Part shown: positions 52,383 to 64,000 of the stretch, piece after piece
Position numbering within the stretch: the first letter of the stretch is position 1
Layout: every line of letters begins with the position of its first letter
Notes under the pieces: model-generated
What the model was told of the DNA's origin: nothing
Database searches by the model: none
The model's input: the letters and a program-made list of their open reading frames with translations, nothing else
Program-made: the position numbers and the translations under genes
From: Niebla homalea
Taxonomy: Eukaryota > Ascomycota > Lecanoromycetes > Lecanorales > Ramalinaceae
Assembly (NCBI GenBank): GCA_019925105.1
Contig: JAHGAU010000002.1
Coordinates: 1,612,001 to 1,676,000, forward strand
Direction of reading: 5' to 3'
DNA length: 64,000 nt

Positions 52383-53592
52383 TGTCAGGGACTAACCTGA
52401 GGTCCTGGCATGGACATATATGGTAGTAATATAATTGGATTTTGACTATGTAGGAGTAAATCTGAGTATGGGTGGCCTGCAGTTATTTAAGGTACGCGTT
52501 AAGACCACCCCCCCTAATGGGGTAAATAGGCCGAGCATGGAGCACAGGCCGATAATATTATTATACGATTCCCCCCTCCGCTATAACGAGCTCCGGTAAA
52601 CTATTTATTACCTACTTTAACTCCGGAGCTAAGAAAGATTATAAAGAACCACCGGGTATACAGCGAACACGGTTAATAAGCGTGGTAATTAAAAGCTAGC
52701 TACCTAAGTAAGGCCGAGTTAAAGTTATGGTAATAAGCCGACTAAATTGAATCAATTAACGCGATATCCGTGGTAAAGCTGAGTCGTATACTTTCTATTA
52801 TAAAAGGGTTTAATATAAAATTACCACCAATAATACCGTCGTCTTCGATCTCCTTCCTATTGCCTTTTTTACTTTGCTTTTAACATATTACCGCGATATC
52901 TATTTTATTCCAATATTATCATATTATTTAATATAAGTTACTCTTTGGCCTATAGTCTTATTTATTCTCTTAAGAATCTCTATAGTTAATATATAATTTA
53001 TATTATTGGTAAGCCGGTAAGTAAAAGAGATAAAGTAAAATAAGGTAAAGGTTTTAAGGAAAGGAATTTAATTAAAGAATTAAAGTATTATTAAAGTAAA
53101 CTTACTTATTAACGATTAACTTACTTAAGTAAGGTCGTAATTAAAGTATTAATACCCTGTATTACAAGCAGGGTAATTAAGTACGTACTTTTCGTCGTAC
53201 GGCTTAAAAAGTTTTTAACGATAGGCTTATTTACGGTATCGTCTTAAAGGCTTTTCCTTAACTTATTAACTACCCTTATAAAGACGATATTTAAGTACCC
53301 TTTCGGCTCCACGGTCCGGGACTATAATTACGATAATATTGTTTTAGTGAAGTACGAGTATATAAGTGGCTTATAATTAACCGCTCGATACATAAGGATA
53401 GTCAAAATTATATCAGGGACTAATTTAAGGTCCTGGTATAGATATATATGGTAGTAATATAATTGGATTTTAACTATATAGGAGTAAATCTGAGTGTCGG
53501 TAGCCTGCAGCTATTTGAAGTGCGCGCCAAGACCACCCCCCTAATGGGGTAGGTAGGCCGAGCATAGAGCACAGGCCGATAATACCACCACA
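52383..53592 (+). mobile_element. TRIM-like non-autonomous LTR element, 1,210 bp, same family as the 50.4-kb element
   Basis: Direct repeats 52383-52565 (183 bp) and 53411-53592 (182 bp) begin TGTCAGGGAC/TATCAGGGAC and end TTATTATA/CCACCACA. A perfect target duplication tatcc lies at 52378-52382 and 53593-53597. The internal sequence matches the reverse complement of the 50.4-kb element in blocks (AAGAACCACCG, AATAAGCGTGGT, TTTTAGTGAAGTACGA). There is no coding capacity, and it would need enzymes from another LTR element to move. Confidence 0.88.
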
Positions 53593-53597
53593 TATCC

Positions 53598-55779
53598 GAA
53601 AAGTAACTAAGTCGTATATTCTTTCCTTTAATAATTTAACGTTTAAATCGTTTTCGTTTTTATAACCGATTATAAGGACCCGGCTTATATAAATATTAAC
53701 GGTAAAATTTAGTTATTACGTTAATTATATATTTAAATTCGTTTTTATCGGTATTATATTATTTAAGATTTAAATTATATTTAGCTTAATTAACTTTATA
53801 TTATAAACGTTTATTTAAAAATTAAAAATCTAAGATATCGTTTATGATTTATTCCTTTTAATTATTAATAATAATTATATTTATTGAAATAAGTTTTTAT
53901 CCGGGTAATAAGTCTTTTATTATTATCCTTAAAAAACCGGTATAAAATACGTTTTTGATATAAGAGTTTTCGGGTAATTTAAGTTCGTATAAACATCTTT
54001 TTTTATTTATAATTTCGTAAAAATTAATTATCTTATAGTTAAGTTTCTTATATAATTTAATAGTCTTAATATTTTTAATAAATAAATAAACTTAATTATT
54101 AATCTTATAAATAACGTTTTTTCGGTAACAGTTTACTTAAGTTATTATAAATATATATATTATTTTTAAGTTAATCCTTTTATATTTAAGTACTTTTTTT
54201 TATATAATTTATAATATTTTTAATAATACGGCTTATAAATCGTTTTCTTATTATAATATAAACGGTATTATTTAAGGTAAAACTTATACGGGGGTAATAA
54301 CCGTAATTAAAAAAGAAAGGTAGTATTCCCGTACAAGCCGATTCCTAATTATTATTAATAAACTTAATTATATTAATATAATCCGATTAATTATTTTATT
54401 ACTTATTATAACATACCCGGAGTTTAATCTTAATATCTTAATCGGCTTCTTCGGTTTATCCGTTTATTTCTAGGTAATAAACGGTTAAGTATATAACTTT
54501 AATATTCAGCCTTTTATAAAGATACTTTTATAAAATAAATATAAGTTAAGGTCCTCGGTTTAAAGTAATTAAAATAAAAAGTTTATAATATCGGTATACT
54601 TCTTAAAAGAAAACGTTTATAAATAATTTCATTAACGTTTTTTTATTCTTATTTAAAATAAATACGTAAAAACGATACTTAAATAGCTTATAATAAATTA
54701 TAAAAATAATATTAAATTCTTTGGATTTTAATAATCCGGTAATTAAATTTATAAATAAATCCTTTTATTATTAATCCGGTATTAATAATAAATAAAGTAA
54801 ATTATTCTTCTTATCCTTTAAAGCTTTAATCTATTTATAAATTTAATAATTACGGAAATACCTTTTAATTATAGTACGGAGTTACGGGATATAATAATAA
54901 TATTAAGTAAGTTTTATAATTCGTTTAATCTTTAAATAAGTAAATAATAATTAAAAATATATCTTTTTAAGAATTTTAATTATTATATTTATTAATATAT
55001 AAATTTCATTATAGTAATATAAAATTCAATTTTTATTAATATATTTATTAAAATAATTATTATTAACTACTTTAATCCGGATTCTTATATACTTTTTATT
55101 AATAAAGTTTATTTATTTAACTTTTATAAGAAGGTCTTCTTCTTTTAACTTATTTTAGGTTCCTTTGGGTTCGTAATTGGTTCTAGTTATATCCGTTTTA
55201 ACGGCAATATTATTTTATATATATATTTTTTGCGATTATTATTAATTAAAATAAATATTAAGTTTATTATTTTTAATAGAGCGTTTATTTTTTGGTTTTT
55301 TTTATAATAATATAAATAATCTTAAAGTTATAATTAATAAGAAAATTTACTTATTAAATTAAATTTTTTATTAACTTTTTCGTTTTTATAAAATACTTAA
55401 GACTTTTATAATTTATAAAAATTTTAATAGGAATATCCGTATTTTTAAGGCCCGCTTTTTATATTTTAAGCCCGTTAAAAATAATTAAAAGTTCTTTATT
55501 ATAAATTTTATAATTATACTTTACCGGTATAAGATTTTTATTATAGAATATAACGGGGTAAAATACGGTATTATTATTATATTAAAAAAGTATTCCTATA
55601 TTAACGTAATCTAAGGAATCCGTTTTAAAGATAATTTCTTTTTTTAATCGAAATATTTTAATATTAATACAAATATATTTATTATTTTTAATTTTTTAAA
55701 AATTTTTTAATAAATTTTATTGTATTTAAATTTAAAATCTGATCGGCCGTTAAAGGTTAAGTTAAATATTTAACTAAAA
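53598..55779. other. AT-rich RIP-mutated DNA, not identified
   Basis: The stretch has no intact frame and no bounded repeat. About 55,280-55,620 reads on the plus strand with few stops and is probably a transposon coding relic of unknown type. Confidence 0.4.
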
Positions 55780-58700
55780 AAAGATGATGGCGACGAACAA
55801 CGGGACCCCAGAGGTCAAAAACGATATACGCGTATATAACTTAAGTAACAATAAGGATAATACCTTAAATACGATAAACGGAAGCGGAATAATGGTAAAG
55901 GTAAAGGGGGAGGAAGGGTAAGTAGCTTAAACTAATAAAAACGGTAATAAAACGTATAAACGACGTAATAAATACGAAATAAAAAAGTCTTAAATCGAAT
56001 AGGGAGTTTATAATTAATAAGATACGTATAAAGGAACGTATATAACGCGTAAAATAATTATTATTAAGGATAATAAATAAAAGGCGGAGGGGACAAAGAC
56101 GGTATATAAGGACGAATAAAAGGTAAACGGAGGCGTAAAAGGCTTTATTAAGTATATATAAATTAAGAGAAAGTTAAAAAAAAATAAAGAAATATTAAGT
56201 AAATAAAAATAAATTATAAAAAAAAATAACCGTTAAATACGCAGGGGAAAAGCAATAAGGGAGGAGGCAATAAGGGCGTTAAAAGGTTTTTTTATAATTA
56301 TATAAAAGGATATTACGTTAAAGACTTAATTAATACTATAAATCGGGTTATAAAGAGTAAGAAACTTTTACGTAAATACGGGGAAAGGGTTAAAAGAGTT
56401 AAAAAGGCTACGCGGAACTTAAGGGGCAATAATAAAGGTACCGGCGGACGGAAATAAAAAAAGATAAAGAGAATACGTACGAAATAAAGGAGCGATAAGG
56501 GAGGCTTTAAAGAAAAGAGCGGGGATAAGCTAGGTAATAAAGGCCGTAAAAACGGTACCGGCATAATAATAAAAAAGGTAAGGGCGGAAAAAAAGGCGGT
56601 AGTATTAAAAAAGGTAAGGATAATAACCGTATAATTATCAGGTGAAAAGGAGAAAAATATAATAGTAAAAATAAACCCGTTATAATTAATAAAAGCGTTT
56701 AAAGTAATAAAAAAGCCGTTAATAAAATAAATTATTACGGTATATAAACTATAAAATAAGGATATTTTACTTAATATAGTTTTATTAAAAATGAAAGAAA
56801 GGCTGGAGAAGTTAAAGGGATAAACCGGTAAAAAAAGGTATAAAACGGTAAAAATATTAAGGTAATTTTTTATTATTGCGGTAAACGGGATATACTTAAT
56901 AAGGTTTACGGAAAGGAAAAGGAAAGTACTTTAAGGCGGATAAAGAAAGAGAATATAGTCCTTTACCTTAAATTGGAAATTATTGATTATAATTTCCCTT
57001 TTATAATAAAGAGGTTAAATGCTTTTAATTATATAAAAAGATACTTTACGGTTATCTTAAGCGTAATATTAATAAAAATATACGATGATATCCTTAATAA
57101 AAGGGTAATAAAGGGTAAATTTTTTAAATTAATAGAACCTTAAGATCGGGTAACGGATATTTATTAATACTTTAAATATTAAAGATACGGGTATATTATT
57201 ACGAAATACCTTAATAATACGAAGTACGCGATATATATTAAAAAATATAATACGTATAAATACGTTAATTTAATAATAAAAGGTTTAATAAAAAACGCGT
57301 TAAAATACGTAATATATAATAATAATAATTACTTAACGTAAAACTTATAGTATATAATAAAAGTAAAAAAGATTTAACGTAAAAAGATTAGAATAACGGT
57401 TAAAGTTTAACGTTATAATTTATATAAACTTAAATTAATAAAATAATTAAAAACAATCTTAAGACGTAAACGGAACTTATTAAATAAAGAAAGGTAAAAT
57501 ACAATAATTAATAATATAAAAAAGAAAAAGCTTATAGCGATATTAACCCTTAAGGTTAATTATTTAACCGGGATTATTATTATAATAAGAAGATTAAAAT
57601 AAATAACACTTAATTTTAAAAAAAAACCGTTTATATAAATAAAAATTGACAAAGAAAACCTAACGGATATTAATATTTAATATATTTATACTTTTAAGGG
57701 TAATATAATATAACGTATATAAAGAAGTAATTAAAGTTATAATACCGATATTTAAATTTAAAAAGGTAAAAGATATTAATATTATAACGATATAAAAACC
57801 GTTATATAATCCGTATATTTATTCTTTAATTAACCCGGGAAATAATTTTTATTTAACCTTTAAAAAGAATAAAATAACGTAAACATATTTCTTTATTAAT
57901 AAGAAATTAAATATAAATAATTAAAACGTTATTTATTATAAAAAGAATTTATATACGCTCCGGATCGTATAAAAAGGGGATATTAAGGGTAATTTAAATA
58001 TTTATAATACGTATAATCCGTTACTGGCCAATAAAAAGGAACCCTTTACGATTCCGTTACTTAAAAATATTATAATTATACTTAATAAATACCTTTTAAT
58101 AAGGGACTTTAATCTTTATTATACTTAATAAAATAAAGAAGGTTATATAATTAACTATATTAAATTTAAGGAGTTATTAATAATTATTATATAATTTAAT
58201 TTTATATTATTAACGTTAAAAAAGGCTATTATATAAGAAAACCGTAAACTTAAGACTATAATCGATTTAATATTTAACTCGGAAAATATTATTAACTTAA
58301 TTATAATATATAAGCCTTAAGAAAACCTAAAATATAATTTAAATTACGTCCCGATATAAACGATTTTAAATTAATCCGTTAATATAACTCCGTTTTTACC
58401 GTTTAAATAAACGTAAAAAACGGTTAAGGAAACTAAAGTATTTATAAAAGTAATAAAAATAATATTTTAATTAACGGAGCTCCCTTAACTTAATAATAAA
58501 GAATAGATTAACCGTTTCGTAAAACGGGTAATAAAGGCTTTAAATAAAGTAATTAACGCGATAATCTTAATAATAAAGCCGTTTAAGAAAACTAAAACCT
58601 ATTAAAATAAAAAATATATAAAAATAACTATAAAGGTAAAAACGCTTATAAAGTAAACTATTAAATATAAAAACCGGGAAACGTTTCGGCGATTAAAGGA

Positions 58701-61556
58701 AGTTTAAGAAAAAAAGAAAAAAATTATTTAAAAGGTTAAGTAAACGTACTTCCGGGTTATAATATATAACTTAACGGTTTTTCCTTATAATATTTAAAAG
58801 TTAATAAAATACGGTAAAAAATAAAATAAGAAATTTAAATTTATTTTTAAATTTTTACCTTTAAAAAAATCAGACGGTATAATAATAAATACCTTTAAGG
58901 GCAAAATTAAAATTCTTACAGGGGCGTTCTTTCCCTTATTACTGGAAGTTAATTTAATAAATATTAATAATATTATATATTCTAAATTAATAATAATAAA
59001 TAAAATAATAACTTAAAAAATAATAATTAAAACAATTAATAAATTAAAAAAGGATAAAACCTCCGGATTTAATAATATATTAAATAAATTCCTATTTATA
59101 ATAATATCGTTATTTAGAAAAATCTTTATTTATTTATTTTAAGTTTACTTTAATATAAGATATTACTTTTATAAATTTAAAAAAATTAAAATAATTATCC
59201 TTAAGAAGCCGGTTAAGTTAAATTACTTAAAGGTAAAGTTATATAAACCTATAATATTCCTTTCTATATTAAGAAAGGCTTTAAAGATAATAATTATAAA
59301 GATTTTAAATAATCATATAAAAAAGTATAAGCTATTCCTTAATTAATAAATAAAAATAAAAAGAAAACGGTTAACGGAAATAGCTTTTAAAGGCTTAATT
59401 AATAATATATATATAATATAAAGTTATAAAAAGATATATATTATAAGTCTTCTTTCTTTAAATATTATAAAAACGTTTAATAAAATAAATTATTAAAGGC
59501 TATTATATAATTTACGGAAAAAGGGGGTTTTATTTTTCTTTATAAATTAAATAAAAAGTTTCTTAAGTAATTAAGCGACGTTAATTAACTTAAGATAAAA
59601 GATAAGTACGATAAAGCCCGTAATAATAAAGATTTTTTAAAGGTTATTTATCTTTTTAATTTTATTTTTATTCTTTAACGGTTTACTTATTGAAAACTTA
59701 ATAAAATTAAAATAGAAAATTTAAGTAAAAAGCTTTATTAACGATATTTACCTTTTAATTTATAATACGTTTATTTATATAAATTATTTAAAGTTAAAAT
59801 AAACCTATAAAGTCTACTTATAATAAATAAAAATATATAAAGCCTAATTCGCCCCGTATAAGTATAAATTTATTTATATAATAAAAAGCCCGAAGTTATA
59901 TAATATAATAATTACGGTAAACTTAAGTAATATAATAGTAAAACCGGAAGTTAATATTAAGGTATTTAATTTATAGGTTAATAAGAAATTAAATTAAAAA
60001 AACTATATAAGAAAAATCCAAAAGAAAATAATTTCGCAGGAAAAGGGTTTAATTTATTTTACGGTATTAATGTAAAAAGTTACCTTATAAAAGGCTAAAA
60101 CCGTTTATTAAACGGTTATAAAGTTTACGATAATATATATAATAATTATTTAATACGTATCCGAAAATACGCTTAAATATAGGAAAAAGCTTATCCGGCA
60201 ATTATAAAAAGTTTAAAACCGATATTTAAGAGTAATAAGTAAAGTATATAAAGTAACTCCCGTCTTAATATTAAAATCCGAGGTCTTTATATTATTAATA
60301 AAATTAACCCTTAATTAAATAATCGCTTAAATAAAGCTTAAAAAAATATAAACTTAATTATACTAATAGGAAACGAACGTATTCATTAGAATTATAAAAG
60401 GCCTTAAATAAAAAAACGTAATAAAATAATACTTACTTTTTTTACGGAAGTTAAATTAAAGTAAATTAAAAAAAAGGTCGATTTAATTTACGTTTAAGAA
60501 GTTAACGTAAAAGTATACGGATTTTTACTTAAAATAAGAACGGCGGAAGAAAAGAAAACTATAAGGGTGAAGTTTACGGCGATTATTTTATAAGCTATAA
60601 AAAGGTAAATAAAGCGTTAACGTAAATATAAAGAATTAATCCTTTAAAGGTAATAATACCCGGCTTTAAATAATAACGAGGTTATTAATAAATATTTCCG
60701 GCGTTACGGGATTATAAAGAAAAATAATAACGTATTAATAATTTAATTCCGGATAAATAAAAACGGCTTAACTTATTTCCTTTTTATTATATATATTAAT
60801 AACCGGGTTAACGTTAACTATAAGTATAAATAACGGAAGTAAAACGCCGTATATATATTAATCTTTTATTTATTATTTAAGGAGCTTAAACCGGGGTTAA
60901 TTAAAAGGGTAAGGATTAACGATTATTATTAAATACTTATTAATAAAAGGGGTATTAAGGCGGCTATTAAATTTATAATAATTATAAGCTTATTATTATA
61001 ATTTAACTTAATTAAAAAAATAAATAAAATAGTTAAAAATTTAATTAAGAAACCTTATTACTAACCCGGAAATAAAAAATAATAACGGGAAAACTATATT
61101 TAATAAAAAGCTAAAAAGGCTATAAATACGGGAGCGGTATAAAAAATAATATTACGTCGGTCGGCAAAGTCATATAAATAAAATAATAATAATATATATA
61201 TTAATAAAAACATTTAATAATATATTTAGAATTTTAAAATTTTAATATAAAATAAATCCGTAAAATAACGGAAAAACAATAAGTTTAAAAGTAACCCTTA
61301 AGTAAATTCAGTCGTAATATTATAGGTTTTCTTAAAAAAGGTATATAAATAAATTTTTACTCTTTAAATGGCTATAAATACTCTTAATCTTTAAAACGAA
61401 AATAAAGGCTAAGTAAATACCGGTTTTTATTCTTAATATAATAAATATCGGGTTTTTACGGTTATTAATAAAGTTAAATAGCTGAGTATTAAGGAACGCC
61501 GGAATGAGCCTAGCTAAATCCGTAATATAAATCAATCAATCAATCAATCAATCAAA
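55780..61556 (+). mobile_element. RIP-degraded Tad1-type LINE (non-LTR retrotransposon)
   Basis: A first frame opens at ATGATGGCGACG (55784) and resembles a LINE ORF1 start. The second ORF is recognisable by its endonuclease, KPLYNPYIYSLINPGNNFYL followed by FFINKKLN at about 57,797-57,915 (family pattern EPW.NPYTY...PRNS.F), and by its reverse transcriptase, ILKKPVKLNYLKVKLYKPII with ILRKALKI at about 59,205-59,290 (pattern LRKPGK.DY...AYRPI.LLNTLGK.LE). A catalytic-box remnant FINDIYLLIYNT (from FADD-type) lies at about 59,733. Stops and D-to-N changes fit RIP. The 3' end is marked by an (AATC)6 tail. The 5' limit is approximate. Confidence 0.82.
61530..61553 (+). repeat. (AATC)6 microsatellite, presumed LINE 3' tail
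   Basis: Six perfect AATC units follow GCCTAGCTAAATCCGTAATAT, the little-mutated 3' end of the LINE. Short tandem tails are typical of target-primed reverse transcription products. Confidence 0.85.
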
Positions 61557-64000
61557 TTTAAAATCTTTTTAAGTTAATTAATATAATAACTCTATAATAT
61601 ATAAAAAATTCCGAATATATCGTTTATAAAAATTATAAAATCTAATAAAGGACTATATTTACTTTAATATTATAAATTAAGCCCAATTTTATACGGTTTA
61701 AATCTTACGTAAATTTATTTTAATATTTTTAATAAAAATAGTAATATTAAAAAAAAATCACTTTCTATATATAAAATTTATATTTATTAATATTTATAAA
61801 TAAATTAACTTTTTATAGCTTTAATAATACCTTTTATATATGTTTTTAATAATTGTATTAAAAAAATTATTATAATTAAGAATATTATTTATATATATTT
61901 AAGTAAATTTATTTAAATATTTAAAAAGGATATCGTTAATATAATATTATTATATTATAAAACTATTTATTAATTTAAATAATATTATTTTATATTTATA
62001 TATACTTATCTTAATAATAAACGTTATTAAAACTTTATTATTTAAAGTTATACGTAATAAATTAAATATTATAATAATATCGATTTTAATTAAGTATTTA
62101 TTACCGGTAATCCGTATAAAAGTTTCTTTTATTGTTAATAATAATAAGTATTAATCCTTTTTATTAAAGTATTAAGTTTTTTATAATTTATATAAAATCG
62201 TAAATTATTTTTTTTTAAGTATAAAAAAAATAATAAAAGTAAAAGATACTTAACTTAAAATTATATAACTTTTTCTTAAATTCTTAATAAGATATTCCTT
62301 ATATATCCGGAGCTTAAATAAAAATAATAAATATGTTTAATTCTTTAACAAATTTTTAAAATTACCGGTAAATTTAATTTTATAGTCCGTATTATAATAA
62401 AATAATAATTATATAATTTTTATACGATTAAAAAACGTTAAGAAAGTCGTAATATTTTTTAAGTAACTTATATTTAATATTTTTAAGGGATTCTATTTTA
62501 ATTTTATTTAATTAAATATCCTTATAATTTTATTATAATTTAAGGTTTTTAATTTAATTAATTAATTTCTTTATTAAAATTAAGAATATAATATTTTTTT
62601 ATTTTTTATAAATAGTTTAAATAAAACGGCTTTAATTTAAAAAATATTAATAAAACCTTTAACTTCTTTGGATAACTTTTATAATATAATTATTTTAAGT
62701 AATTTCCCTTTTTTTATTTAATTTTTTATAAGGTTTTTAAGAAGTCGGCTTAAGGTTTACGGAGGATCCGCGTAAGGATTAATCTGGTAAATTCCGGGGG
62801 ATTATTAAGCAGTAATTTTTCTTTTATAGGTTTATATGACTTATTGGAAGTAAATAATTGAAAAAAAAAATAAAAGTAATAAGGGACTTAAGTAAACCAT
62901 CCTTTAAAATAAAACGTTCTTTTTTAACGTTGATTTAAAATTATCGTAAATAAAATTTACTTAAAAGAATTTATTAAAAACTTAACTTAATAATAAGTAT
63001 AAAAGTATTAAATTAAATATCCGAACTTATTTTTATTATTAAGTAAATTATATAAGAAATAGTTTAATATATATTATTATTAAAATTATTTACCGTTTTC
63101 TTCTTTAATAAAGGTATTATATTAATATTAAGATTATTATAAAAGGAATATATAAAAATAATATTAATAAATAAGTAACCCGTAGCTTTTATATTTATAA
63201 GTATAAAGTAAATATAACTTTTTTTATTTATAATTAAAGTATCCAATATTATAAAAGCTTTCTTTGTAAAATAATTATTAACTTAATTAATTAATATTAG
63301 TATTTATAACTTTTTCTTTTTAACCGCGTTAATAATAAGGGCAATTAATTTTTTAAATTAATATTTATTTCTTAAATCTTATTAACTTTTATTTTATTCT
63401 TATTAAAATAAATTATTAAAATATAATTAAGTTACTTATAATAATAATTAAGTCCGAAATAACGTTTAATTCCAAAACGTTTTACTTTATTATTATCCCT
63501 ATTAAAAGAATTAATTATATATAAAGTCTTTTTTTTTATTAATTTTAATCGGTTTACCTTATTTTTTAACTTTATCCTATTAATAAAAAGCTATTTTCTT
63601 TTTTTTTTAAATGTTTAGAATTTGATCATTATTCAATTATTATAATTAATTATATATAACTTTTATAATTTTAAAATAATAAATATAAATATTTATTTAA
63701 ATTACGTCCTTAAGTTATAACATTATTTAATCGTATAAATCGTTATATACTTAATTATTATAATATTTAAAAATATTAATAAGTCGGAATATATTACTTT
63801 TAAAACTTCTAAACCTACCGGTTACGCCTTAATAAAATATATAATACTTACGACGGGCCTTATTTTATCGATTTACTTTTTTATAAATACTTTTTAAATA
63901 ATTAAAAATATTTTTGAATTAAAAATATAAATTATTTAATGCCTTTTTTTATCGTAAATAAATATATTTTAATACTTTATTTTTAATATTATTATATATA
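61557..64000. other. AT-rich RIP-mutated DNA to the window end, not identified
   Basis: No gene, RNA or bounded repeat is visible. A small GC-richer island at about 62,750-62,820 may be a remnant of a repeat end. Confidence 0.4.

Noticed and set aside
56313..56564. 83-codon minus-strand frame in the AT block
   Set aside because: It is antisense to the first ORF region of the LINE and has low-complexity composition.
15766..64000. Possible mitochondrial origin or centromere
   Set aside because: The block is joined to ordinary nuclear genes and made of nuclear transposon relics with RIP changes. A centromeric role cannot be judged from sequence alone.

Overview
The window looks like nuclear DNA of a filamentous ascomycete. 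The genes have short GT-AG introns (about 34-192 nt) with CTGAC/CTAAY-like branch points, and several products belong to families typical of such fungi (rhodopsin-domain membrane proteins, CmcJ/GA4-desaturase-like enzymes, NLR-type NB-TPR receptors). About three quarters of the window is an extremely AT-rich block full of transposon relics whose changes are almost all C-to-T or G-to-A, the mark of repeat-induced point mutation (RIP).

Gene-rich part (1 to about 15,765): a decayed rhodopsin-domain gene cut by the left edge (1-735, +); an intact intronless spliceosomal DEAH helicase Prp22/DHX8 (1450-5115, +); a small putative secreted or anchored protein gene with an apparent frameshift (5546-6327, -); a three-exon fungal protein of unknown function with a C-terminal membrane segment (6733-8521, -); a four-exon CmcJ/AsaB/GA4-desaturase-like oxidoreductase (9426-10431, +); an intronless isochorismatase-like hydrolase (11040-12041, +); and a ten-exon NLR-like gene (12217-15580, -) whose 5' end lies under 200 bp from the AT block. 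All proposed exon joins of the three spliced genes keep phase.

AT block (about 15,766 to 64,000): no intact gene seen. It is a stack of nested transposable elements. Five insertions can be bounded to the base by target-site duplications: a 1,253-bp TRIM-like LTR element (16392-17644, attaa), a full-length 7,721-bp Ty3/Gypsy element coding on the minus strand (38546-46266, aatac), a solo LTR of that Gypsy family (49326-49757, ataaa), and two related TRIM-like elements (50367-52267, atata; 52383-53592, tatcc). A RIP-degraded Helitron (about 46,272-50,069, +) can still be read through its Rep and Pif1-like helicase motifs and is interrupted by the solo LTR. A Tad1-type LINE (about 55,780-61,556, +) ends in an (AATC)6 tail. 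Between 18.6 and 37.5 kb lies a block flanked by a short hAT-like terminal inverted repeat. It holds two direct copies, each over 5 kb, of an element I cannot classify.

The genes do not form one pathway. The two neighbouring enzyme genes (9.4-12.0 kb) could belong to a small metabolic locus, but nothing in the sequence proves it. The strongest theme is genome architecture: an NLR gene at the edge of a RIP-mutated transposon nest that has kept receiving short, little-mutated LTR insertions.
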